64,000 nucleotides of DNA from assembly GCA_023690525.1 (NCBI GenBank), contig CM043017.1, positions 178,204,330-178,268,329 of the forward strand, read 5' to 3'. The notes under the pieces were generated by a model, which had not been told where the DNA came from, searched no databases, and saw only the letters and a program-made list of their open reading frames with translations. This stretch comes from Holotrichia oblita. Its lineage: Eukaryota; Arthropoda; Insecta; Coleoptera; Scarabaeidae. The position numbers and the translations under genes are program-made. Below are positions 26,584-36,573 of the stretch, piece after piece (within the stretch, counting starts at the first letter, position 1; every line of letters starts with the position of its first letter).

Positions 26584-26945
26584 CCGCATGAAGTATTGGG
26601 CATAAGGAAGCTGTCGACACGATGGGTGCCGCGTTTGCTCACTCCGGTCAACAAGCGCAACCGTGAGACCACTTCAGAGCAGTGTTTGACGTGACCATCG
26701 ACGAAACATGGATACACTGGTACACACCAGAAACCAAGGAACAATCGAAGCAGTGGACTTTACCCGGCGAACGTGCTCCGAAGAAGGCGAAAACTATCCT
26801 ATCGGCCAAAAAGGTGATGGCCACCGTTTTCTGGGATTCAAAAGGTGTGATCTACATCGACTTCCTGGAGAAGGGCAAAACGGTCACAGTGGTCTATTAT
26901 GCTGAATTACACAGGTTTACAAAAAGATTTTTGTTGAAAGATGTT
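26560..26945 (+). pseudogene. Second mariner transposase fragment (different subfamily)
   Basis: 26578-26694 reads EVLGIRKLSTRWVPRLL, the conserved WVPRLLT block of mariner, then in a new frame VTIDETWIHWYTPETKEQSK (catalytic Asp 1 in DETW), APKKAKT, KVMATVFWDSKG and EKGKTVTVVYYAELH. Similarity ends at about 26915-26945, before the second catalytic Asp, where the LINE on the other strand begins. Motif wording differs clearly from the 24.5-kb copy, so these are separate mariner lineages. Confidence 0.88.
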
Positions 26946-26984
26946 TTAAATTCAACAACTACTTTTATACAATTTCGGGGCCCT

Positions 26985-27935
26985 GATTATCTTCTTCTTC
27001 TTTTATCTTTATTTTCAGGTGTCTGTTGCTTCCGGTTCTTCTTTTTCCACTCTTTTCTGTCCCTCGCCATTGTTTTCATTTCTTCTAAGTTGTTTCCCTT
27101 TCTTTCCTCCAGTTCTCTTATCTGATCAACCCATCGTCTCCTAGGTCTTCCTGTTCTTCTGTTTGTTGAGTAACCGGTCTCTATTATTTTTTTCGTGATT
27201 CTATGTGTCTTCATCCTTACTACATGTCCGTACCAGTACAGTTGTTTTTTTCTAATTTTCCTCGCTATTGGCTCTTGGTTTGTTATTTTCCCGATGTCCT
27301 CGTTCTTGATCCTATTCCATTTTGTTTTTTTCCGCTATTCTTCTTAGATGTTTCATCTCCATTGCATTTATTCTGGACTCATCTTTCTTCCTCAATGTCC
27401 AGTTTTCACATGCATATGTTATTATAGGCAATGTTATTGTATTGTAAATTTTGCATTTTTGTCTGCATATCAATATCCTTGTGTCCGAGGATTGTCTTAT
27501 TTAATGAGTAGTATATTCTTGTCGATTTTTTTGTCTGTGTGTCTTGTTGTTGACACATCTCCCATATCCATTTTTTTCCTTCCTGTCCTATCCATTTGAT
27601 CATTTCAGGTAATATACCATCCTCTCCACCCGCTTTCCCGACCTTGATTTTTTGTATAGCTTCATCGACTTCTTCTTCTGTTATTTCTTGTTGTTGGTCT
27701 AGTCCTTCTGTATTTATCTCTTCTTCTACGTGTATTCTGTTAAATTTATCTTGATAGTATTCTTTTCATATGGCTTTCTTTACTAGATTTCTCTTCCTAT
27801 TGTAATCTTCTCTATCCTCTATTGTTTTTGTTTGTATATACTTTTTCCAAGCAGTCTTTTTCTGTTTTGCCATATTCTTTATTTTATCGCTCCACGAATT
27901 CGTTCTCTTTATATGTTTATTAAACTTTCGTAAGT
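26985..27935 (-). pseudogene. LINE ORF2 fragment with internal deletion and (GAA)n tail
   Basis: On the minus strand, about 27930-27560 encodes the start of an RT region (EEEVDEAIQKIKVGKAGGEDGILPEMIKW). The frame then jumps near 27500 to the C-terminal part (TKMQ...YNNI, then in another frame ITYACENWTLRKKDESR), and 27214-26987 gives the typical terminal block RRTGRPRRRWVDQIRELEE ending shortly before a (GAA)n run at about 26990-27003. The RT centre with the YADD box is missing. The simple-repeat 3' tail fits target-primed reverse transcription. Confidence 0.8.
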
Positions 27936-28276
27936 AAATCAGGAATATTACTACAATATACTAAAGTTCCATCTGAACTGAAATAAGGGCTCAAGTCTTT
28001 TTCTCGATTTCTATAGAAATTGGTTGATGTTCCAGGAGCCAATAAATTTTTCTCACGAGGTCTGGATGCCAACAATATTAATGCATCTTTAGGAAGATGT
28101 AAATCTCTTATTAAATCACTCAGTTCATTTTGAGTAAACAGTTCTGGTTTAATACGTTCTTCTGGATTAAAGTCAACGTCTTTCAAATCATATAGATCCT
28201 CATTAGAGTCAGATGAAATTATTGCTTCAATTTCTTGGGGTGGAACAGGTACTGGTACGTCAGGTTCGTGCGGCAC
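27920..28276 (-). pseudogene. Fragment of a dispersed insect ORF family of unknown function
   Basis: The 118-residue frame contains ELSDLIRDLHLPKDALILLASRPREKNLL and FYRNRE...YFSSDGTLVYCSNI. I recognise this pattern (a leucine-rich DL.L....LLASRL block followed by FYR.R...F and LVYC.DI) from repetitive, uncharacterised insect proteins, but I know no function. It ends at 27920 where LINE sequence begins, and its upstream side meets the GC-rich insertion at 28294. Confidence 0.55.
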
Positions 28277-28293
28277 AGGTCTGATAGCAGAAC

Positions 28294-29115
28294 TGACGTT
28301 GGGATATACGATTTAGAAAATGGCTTAGACGTTTAGCCGCAGGCGCCTAGGCGTTAGCCCATATCCTGCAATTTTCAGGTACCACACCGCACATAACAAG
28401 TTACGAGCCTTGAAACTGTCACCCACTATCTCACCGCCCGCACAAGACCGACACCTCGCGGAGAAGACCGGCGAGCCGGAGAGCTCCTCTCCCCCGTCCT
28501 ACCCAGGTTAGACAAGTTTCCTTGTCAACGTTGGACGGGTCACCGCTGCAGACGCTTTAGCGAACTCCTACCTCACATCTAACCCCACGGGGCCTAGGCC
28601 TCCTTGCGGATGGCAACTATCGGCCAAGCGTGGGAAACGGAATCTGGCCGTGAGGTACAACCAGCCCGCCCGTGAATTAAGCCTGAACTACGGGGACGGC
28701 CGGGCCAAAGCCCTACCCCTACAGTGAAACCGTAGGGTGCCAGAGTCACCGAGTTGTTTTAGGATGAAACCAAAGGTTTCCCCGACTTTTGTCCTCCCCT
28801 ACTATCTTCGCCAAATTCTCTCGCCACGCCCGTTTCCCTGAGTGTGGCCACCAAGGATGGGGTAGTGCAGCTGCAGGGTTCTCTAGGTAAGCGCCGTAGG
28901 GTGCCTCACTTACCCACCGTATATTCCGACGGTTAGCGGCCGGACACCGGAGCGTATGCCCATGCCTACGCCCAAGCATCCTCCCCTATATACGAAGTCT
29001 ACTTCCGCCACGCCCATTGCCCTGAAACTATGAAATCAGGGATTGGGTAGTGCAGCCGCAGAGTTGTAAGGGTCGACGCTATAGGGTGAACGCCGACCCG
29101 GTGACGTTGGGATAT
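28294..29115 (+). mobile_element. GC-rich 0.8-kb insertion with 14-bp target-site duplication
   Basis: TGACGTTGGGATAT occurs at 28294-28307 and again at 29102-29115, bracketing about 794 bp that is much richer in G+C than either flank. No credible ORF is present. There are no terminal inverted repeats, so a retroposed, non-autonomous RNA-derived element is most likely. Its 5' part can form nested hairpins (GGCT/AGCC; GCAGG/CCTGC around CGCC-TA-GGCG at about 28325-28375). Its 3' half holds three related hairpin modules. The parent element is not recognised. It could be a short internally deleted LINE or a SINE-like unit. Confidence 0.75.
28724..29099 (+). repeat. Three hairpin modules around a GTAGGGTG-type loop
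   Basis: Module 1 is GTGA (28724-28727) with TCAC (28746-28749). Module 2 is GGTAAG (28886-28891) with CTTACC (28909-28914). Module 3 is GGGTCG (29070-29075) with CGACCC (29094-29099). Each encloses GTAGGGTG or TATAGGGTG. Modules 2 and 3 also share about 90 bp of upstream sequence (CGCCACGCCC ... GGGTAGTGCAG). Stem bases differ between modules but pairing is kept. Confidence 0.7.
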
Positions 29116-30370
29116 GTTATATTTTTCTTATTCTTGGTGTTAAAGCCTTTTATATTGCAAGAACAAAAATAACAATCATCACTATGGACTTTTGGTTCAC
29201 GTTATATCATGAGTATTCCGAAACTTAATAATTTTGTTCTACGTTTTGTCCAGTTTCGCAAAGCTTCTACGCAAATCCTGCATACATCGTGATGCCCACG
29301 ATTTATCTTGGTCGGTTGCAATTAGAATACGTGTCGGTTTCCAAAACAAAGCTTAGAATTTATACAGAATTTTATTTAACTTTGCATGCTTAAATATTAC
29401 CCACAATATTAAAGTCATGATTCATTGTATTCATATCATATTTCAGAGTAAAATTTTCAAAAATATTAATAAAAGTTTTAACAAGACTAGACACCATCTA
29501 TAAGCATCATAATTCCCTCGACATCTAATTCTCTTTTTAGTTTCATTTTCTTGTATTAACTTTTAAAACTCAAAGTTATCTCTCGCACTGCGACAAGATG
29601 ATGAATCATTTAGGATTTAAAATCCATGCTCAGAGATTTGCCTTGCTCACGCTCCTGTACCGGCAGACACAACAAGTAATAAGTTAAGGGGATCACGTTC
29701 GCGTCTCCCTCTGTAAAGTAAATTCCTTGCTTGCAGTAACTAATATGGTATTCTTTTTCAACGTTCGTCTTGCGAGAGAATCTCCAAAGATTTCCGCGCA
29801 TACATCCTTTTGAAGACTGTTTGAGTTTCCACCAACTATCGATCGCATGAATCCTTGATTTGTTCCCTTTTTGAATGTTACGAAGCCATTGTTGTAATTA
29901 CTACAGTACACAAGTAGATTCTACAAAGGAAAGCACGTAATTTGAATTTCAAGCGTAAAATAAACTATTTAATGGAAAACCGTTGTAAACAAAATTTATT
30001 ATTAACGTCATTTTATGCATTTTATTTGTGTAGTAGCGTGAGGAACTTCAGTTATGTATTACTGTTAGGCGATCCATGACGTGTCCATACATTTCAAAGC
30101 GATTGTCACAGCTGAGCTGGAGAAGTACTATGAACACGCATACCTACTCAATAAAATGAAAAATGTATTAGTTCAAAGGAACTATGTAGCGAGTCGTGTG
30201 TGCATATATGTATATACAGTAAAAATAGAAAAATGTTTTCCCTTTATCATTACTTTGAAAGGAAAGCAAATAAAATAAACTGTATAAAAGCCCCTTGGTA
30301 TCATTTACTATAAATATACCCTCTACTGTTTATTACCGTTTTTAAGGTACGATATAGTAAACAATATGAG
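29116..30370. other. Anonymous AT-rich interval
   Basis: Only short frames without recognisable domains. No repeat or RNA gene seen. Confidence 0.5.
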
Positions 30371-30378
30371 AATATGCG

Positions 30379-30990
30379 ATGGTGGTACAAAATTTCATCC
30401 TTTTCCTCGAAGAATCGTACCGTTTGGAGGCCCAAAAAGGCTCTAAAACGAAAACCAACAGCGTCAAACCATTTCAGGATCAGAATTGCGGTGAAAATGC
30501 TGAGATAATGGCCGACTACCTTCAGTGGGTCCATGAAACGGCCACAAACGACAGCTCCGATGACGTACTTGAGGAGCTTGTTGAGGCTTGTATGGCTGAG
30601 CTGCGAGATATGGAAGATAAGGACATTCTTCTTACCAACTCCAAAAACATTAATAGTCTAATCAAGCTTGCTAAACATTGGAAATCCTCAGGCTTTGATT
30701 CAATTGATGATGATTGAGTATGTCAGCCTTCAACTTGGTTGTTTTGCAAAGTTTGTTGAGGCTGTCATTCTGAGACGCCTAAAAGAACACCTTTCTGTAC
30801 ATCAAATTGTACAGGATTAACAGTTCGGATTTCCTGAAAGGCTCAGTACAGACTTCCAACTATTTCGTTTGACCGAATCAATCCCCAATGCCTTTGAAAA
30901 TAAGGATTCACTTGGTGTGGCTTTTCCTCAATATTGCTTGAGCCTTGGATACCGTGTGGCACAGCATTTGTCCTGACATTATGGTATGAT
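30379..30990 (+). pseudogene. LINE ORF2 relic (N-terminal RT region)
   Basis: 30379-30717 ends in INSLIKLAKHWKSSGFDSI, which resembles the LIK.LK..K.PG.DGI block that opens LINE RT domains. The preceding residues (ENAEIMADYLQWV) resemble the F.dyL..vF segment just before it. From about 30745, in another frame, KFVEAVILRRLKEHLSVHQIV and QFGF follow, then a frame with RLTESIPNAFENKDSLGV, the usual QFGFR...T..QL.RLTE.I..AF series. The part between is missing, so the copy is internally deleted and frameshifted. The assignment of the first half alone is moderate. Confidence 0.65.
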
Positions 30991-31695
30991 CAACTGCAGA
31001 TTCTGAATTCATAAATGAAGTCATCACATTTGACAAAATGTGAAATTTTAAACAAAGCACGAATCCACCATTACATCGCCTATGCTTATGATTTCTATTA
31101 TTTTAGATATTAAAGGTATCGTGGTGATTAAGTTGGTACTTCAGAGCTACTACATAGTATAAATTATAAATATATTACATTGAGACTATTACCAAATTAC
31201 GAGGGAGAGAGAGATGGTGGAGAAGACAATAAAAAATATTATATTTAGGTATTCTGCACCAGTACCTTGCAGCAATTATGCACGATAAAGGCAAAAATTA
31301 GAAGACTTGCTGAAGAGACTTGATGACTAGCAAATCATGTTAGCCCATCTCAACATCGATTTGTTAAGATGAGGTGTTGACTAATTTGGGATATCTTTTG
31401 CAGTATAGTTCTAGGGCATTTAAGAAATAACTTATTTCATTGTTTCAGTCGTGTTTAATAAATTGAAAATCTTATGATCCAATGGATTATTCTCTGAGAA
31501 AAAAAAAACCATTACATCGGGATTTCCGTAAGATCCCAATTCGGGACCTTTAGTATTTCTACGTTTTGCCAATGATATTCTTGAGATATGTGTGAAATCC
31601 TGCCGCTAGATGACGATGTAAATTTTTTTCTCTTCTCTTTTACTCTTTAGTAACTTTAAAATCTGACAGCATGAACAGCAAAAAGTTAACTAAAA
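30991..31695. other. Anonymous interval
   Basis: AT-rich, no recognisable coding or repeat structure beyond short A-runs. Confidence 0.45.
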
Positions 31696-31699
31696 ATTT

Positions 31700-32290
31700 A
31701 TGTACTTCTTCTTCTTCTCGTACCACTGCACTTTCACCCAGGCTTGATCTTGGAAGACTGCACTCACTCGGTCGTCCATAAGGGTTGGATCGATGGGTTG
31801 TTAGATCTGAGCAGCTGTTGCTTCTCCGTGAGGTGGTTGTCAGGAAGCCTATGCCAATCCTAATCCTAGTCGACATGACTTGATCTCTTGAATAACGTCG
31901 CTGGTATTGTAGATTTGTTTAACCTCGGTATTTGTTCTTCTTCGGTATTGATTAGTATTCGGATCGTGAAATGGGGGCTGAGGATGTTTCTCTCGAAATA
32001 TCGGAGCTTGTCCCATGTCTAGCATCCATACGGAAGCATTAGTCTGATCACTGATTTCTGTATCATACTTTTCCTCCTCTCCAATATTGTTGTCGTTTAC
32101 GATGATGACGCCCGGTGTTTCCAACAAGGTCAATGTCATCGGCATGTGGTAGCAGTAGTTTGAGTCCACTTGTCAGGAGTTCGGTTCTAATTCATATTCT
32201 TCTTACTATCCCTTCCATGATTATGCTGAAGAGAAGGCACGACAGTACGTTTCCCTGTCTTAAGGTCTATCCAGACACATCAGTGCTGCG
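31700..32290 (-). pseudogene. RTE-type LINE reverse transcriptase fragment
   Basis: Minus-strand frames carry LRQGNVLSCLLF (motif B), IIMEGIVRRI and HADDIDLVGNT, the RTE form of the catalytic box (consensus YADDIDIIGRT). They then run on to the region that reads SVIRLMLPYGC and further degenerate sequence to about 31700. Several frameshifts and stops are present. RTE elements normally encode an apurinic-type endonuclease upstream; none is visible here. Confidence 0.75.
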
Positions 32291-32453
32291 TCCGTTCAGT
32301 ATCAGTGTCAGTGAAAAATAAAATATCGTTGCGTTTGCTTCAACCAGACTTGTTCACACACGTCCGACACAGTGACGTGATTAAGTAGATAGTATTTTTC
32401 ACTGACACTGATACTGAACGGACACAGCACTGATGTGTCTGGGTAGACCTTTA
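32260..32453. repeat. 61-bp inverted repeat with 72-bp spacer
   Basis: 32260-32320 and 32393-32453 are near-perfect reverse complements with only a few mismatches, one in GTGCTGCGTCC versus GTGCTGTGTCC. The left arm overlaps the RTE fragment, so the right arm is an inverted partial copy of it. Confidence 0.85.
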
Positions 32454-32459
32454 ATCCAC

Positions 32460-35350
32460 TTTCTATTTCAAACGATTCTGCGAATTGGTTGTCTACAAAT
32501 GATTATACCATCAAAGAACTATGTACCTTTAAGACAAAATAAGAACTAAAGTATCTGCACCAAAAAGTAGATGGCGCAAAATATTATAACACCAAATAAA
32601 AGAAAGTTAACAATTACGTAATTTAATAATTAGAATGGTTCAAATTGAAGTTTTAGTTAAAATAACAACAGAGATATGCCTGCCTAAATATTAGTGTTAT
32701 GTTTTTGCAATTAAACTTTAAAGTAAAAAGCCCAGTTCACTCTGAAATTTAGTTTTGTAAAGAATACAAAAAAATAAACTTACACAGTCGATGTCAGAAG
32801 TGTCATCCACCAAGGATTTTATAACTTTTTAAACAGTTTGCATGTAGATAAACTCAGGTGACAGTTAGGAAATCGATCTGTTGCATATTTCATGATAAGA
32901 AAAACGATACGAGGCGTAACAGGGACAGGTGTATTCGGTGGAACTGGCATTTCCAATCGTCATATTGCCTCGGCAGTGCTGTCGGAAAGAAGATCGTGTA
33001 TAAAATATGTAAATGCGATTTACGTAAGTAGTGCCACACGTGTGTGCGGGAAAACAAGTTGTCAGTTTGTACGGTAAGTTTTCGTGGAAAACGCTTTTGT
33101 TTGGAACAGAACGGTTTTTAAGTTGACTTGATGTTTGCTTTGTGTACATTTAGTATGAGAAAAGATGATACTAACATGATATGTCTTTCTTAACGGAAAA
33201 CAAAAAAAACAAGCATTGTGAATTCTATTTATTATACAGGGTGGTGCTGATAAAATTTTGTATAGATTCTATGTTTGTGCAACACAAAACTTTTCAATTC
33301 TATTGTACGAGGAACAAGCTACAATTGTTGAGAATAGAAAGATTGATACAAGTTTCTTCTGACTGGAACTTTTTTCCACTAAAATTCTAAGACGTTTTGC
33401 TTCTTGTAAATCTATCAGATGGTGGATTACACAACCGAGTTACAACCTTTTTCAAATGTAAATGTTCGTGCAATATTGATCTCACTTGCGAGGATCCAAT
33501 CTTCAGATTGGACTCTATCATTACATAGGTAATGCGGTTGTCCTCTTCCAGCATCCAGGACCAAAAGATTCCCTGATATCACGTGAGTTTTTAAGGTATG
33601 GAAGACTGTAAAATTATCGTTTTCTTCAACAACTTCTTCTAAAAACCTCTCATCTTGGTCTGGTAGGTAATATCATCCGAATTACCCACGAAAGCTTCAT
33701 TGCCAAAGTCTTTCTCTAAAATCAGGTCTCTAGTGATTGAAGTAGATCATTTGGCGAACAAGACTTTTTCACAACTTCCTAACGTAGTCTTGGCGTGTAT
33801 TTGGCCATATTCTTTTTTGGCAAAACTGTTGTTGTATGCATAAGTGTTATATAAATGCATGATAGCGATTAGAATGGCTATGTCACCCTCAACACAGTTT
33901 GATCTTTGAGCACGCGAAGGCATTTACTTTTATGTGCAAATTACCTCATTATTTTGGAACTTGGTCATGGTTAAAAAAAGTTTTGACGCGTTGCAACGTT
34001 AATTTTGTGTAGGAATGTATAACTTGTAATAAATTTGTTATAAACGACTTTTCTCAGATATTCTACGACTATGATCAGGTGTTGAACGGCTTTGATCAGG
34101 TATTGAATCATCAAATTTGATCAGGTATTTTTCACAACGGCAAAAACATGAACGGTGCCAAAACAAACTGACACAGATTGCAGAAGAACTCAAGAAGTAA
34201 TCGGAGTCAAAAGATATTGAGGAGTAGAAGCAAAAAATTTATTGCAAACTTTTACTCCTGAAGTATATTACGATATTTTTGTGACGGCAACTGGACGTTA
34301 GATTTTATTAAAAATATCCAAACGATTTGAACAATTTATGATCAAAGGAGGATTTTAGAATCCAAATTGTAAAGGAAATGACATCATGTTGCAATTGATG
34401 TCGATGATGAATTGGTTTTTGGTAGTTACAAAGCTGTGATCAAAAAATGTTTAGACAAATTGGAATTAGAATTTCATCAACGCAACGGTTTGGAAAATCA
34501 ACAAATTCAATTATTGAAGACTAGAGTTGTGTAAAATCCACGAACAATGTAGATCAATCGACTACAAAAGATTCGGAGACATCTCTCACCATTCCGATAG
34601 CCAAGTTGGAAAAAGTTAGCAGAAATATTTGCTTTCTTATGTCCTTTTATGGGTTGCCCAATTTTAGAATGTATATCGATGAACGACAAAGCAAATTACA
34701 ATAATGGCACAAATTATTCAAAGTAAGACCTTTTTTAAAGATTGTAGTACAAAAATTTAATAAAATACCGATGACTGAAAAACCTTTCCAAGGACGGCAT
34801 GGATTGGAACAATATCTAAAGTCCAAACCCAAGATATGGCGGGTTTAAAGCTTTTGTTGAACATGACTCAAAAGGAATAGTATATAATTAGGAAATGTGG
34901 CAAGATTGTATTGAAGTTGGTATTAAAAAAACATTGCAAAGTATTAGCACAATTCGGGTTAATCGGATTCAAAAATGTAACTTTCCAAATGATATAGAGT
35001 TGAACAAAAAAAGGCCAAAACAGTTCTGAAGAACAAAGAACGGCAGTAGGAATCAACCTTACCTGTACAAAATGATATGACAACAAAGTGGTACACAAAC
35101 GTGGTCGACCAAGTCAAAGCAATGTAGAGCAAGGTTTGGAAGCTAAAACTAAGAAAAGTAAAACGATTCAGGTCCTGACACAAGATATTTGGAAAGACCA
35201 GATAGATTACTGTCCAAATCATACAGAAACAATCAGTAAATACAAAAATTCAAGATATTCTGGTTTAATACAAATCATCTGAATTAGCTGCAAAATACAC
35301 TTCTTGTTTTGTTTTTTCCTTGTACTAAAAAATATTACAAAAGATGTACG
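32460..35350. other. Anonymous interval; degraded frames at 34.1-35.3 kb
   Basis: No transposon protein identified. A terminus-like TATACAGGGTGG occurs at 33233-33244 without a visible partner. From 34130 to 35280 the plus strand has long but broken frames, including a 64-codon piece starting at 35088 with KRGRPS (AT-hook-like). This may be an old unrecognised element. Confidence 0.4.
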
Positions 35351-35352
35351 TA

Positions 35353-36573
35353 CCTGGCGATTCAGTAAGGGCGGGGATCGGCTGTATCTCGGAAAGTATT
35401 TGTCCTAGGTTCTGCGGGAAAAAATTTTGATAGTAAAAGTGGCCAAGAGAAATTTCTGGAAATTATTTTCAAGTTCCAGGTTTTACCGCTAGGAGGCGTA
35501 ACTACTATGTTCATATCTAAAATTCCTATTATTTCAGAAAATTGCAGAATAAGCTATAATTTTGATATCATCAATTGAAATCCCATTCAATACCAGATAA
35601 TTTTCTTTAGTGACATTTTTTCGTATCTGTCATAATAAGAGAGAGGGAAGACCATCTACTTGTCAATGTTTAAAGTTTAATGTTTCCGTTACTATTCAAC
35701 CTATCCGAATAATCTTGGACTCGCTTGAAAGGGAATTGCGTGGACTTTAAACAGCGTTTATACGCTATATCCATTAGTTTCAAACTGATAAACTAGAGGT
35801 CGCTTTCTGGAGCGGTAACTTATTTTTACGATTTTCTAAAAAAATTAAATGGAACGATACTATTGCGTTAATAGGTTCGTAAGCGGATTTAAATTACACA
35901 TATTTTACTGAAAACTGCATCTCGATATCTCTATTTGTTCCCAAGTTATCGCAAAAAAAAAACTAGCAAGTATGAAGGTACAAACGAGTCAGGCAATAAT
36001 AAGTTGGCTTTGGAAAACATTGCATATCTCTAATGAGAGTATTCTAACATCAAATTACTTATTATTTCTTCAGTTGATGTTGGTTTTAACTATTCAAAAT
36101 GCTTATTACGAATGTTGAGGCCGTGGATATGATAGCGGTACATAATAACTGATGATTTCGCAGCTGGCCTTGCAAGTAGGCGACTGATTGTTTCCATTTC
36201 TTGTTGATTTCTGTCATTTGCATATGTCAAAGTTGATCGGCAGTTAATTAAGTAATTTTTAATAAAAATGATTGCGAATGTCGTAATTGCCGAGAGAGAA
36301 TATGCAGTTAGATATCCAGCAATACGTCATCATTCATGAATGGGCTTTCAATTGATGATATCAAAATTATAGCTTATTCTGCGATTTTCTGAAATACTAG
36401 GAATTTTAGATTTGAACATAGCAGTTACGCCTCCTAGCGGTAAAATCTGGAACTTGAAAATAATTTCCAGAAATTTCTCTTGGCCACTTTTACTATCAAA
36501 TTTTTTTTCCGTAGAACCTAGGACAAATACTTTCCGAGATACAGCCGGTCGCCACCCTTACTGAATCACCCGG
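35353..36573. mobile_element. Non-autonomous DNA element with about 235-bp terminal inverted repeats
   Basis: The left end reads CCTGGCGATTCAGTAAGGG. The reverse complement of the right end reads CCGGGTGATTCAGTAAGGG. Homology between arms continues to about 35587 on the left and 36345 on the right, with scattered substitutions. The 760-bp core has no ORF of note. A clear target-site duplication is not visible. Its CAGGGTG-like termini suggest cross-mobilisation by an IS630/Tc1/mariner-type transposase, which is an inference. Confidence 0.88.

Noticed and set aside
28746..28979. 77-residue ORF in the GC-rich insertion
   Set aside because: It runs antisense through the hairpin modules and has no domain. 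The conserved signal there is RNA-structural.
33233..33250. Solo transposon terminus TATACAGGGTGG
   Set aside because: No inverted partner was found in the following few kilobases, so no element can be bounded.
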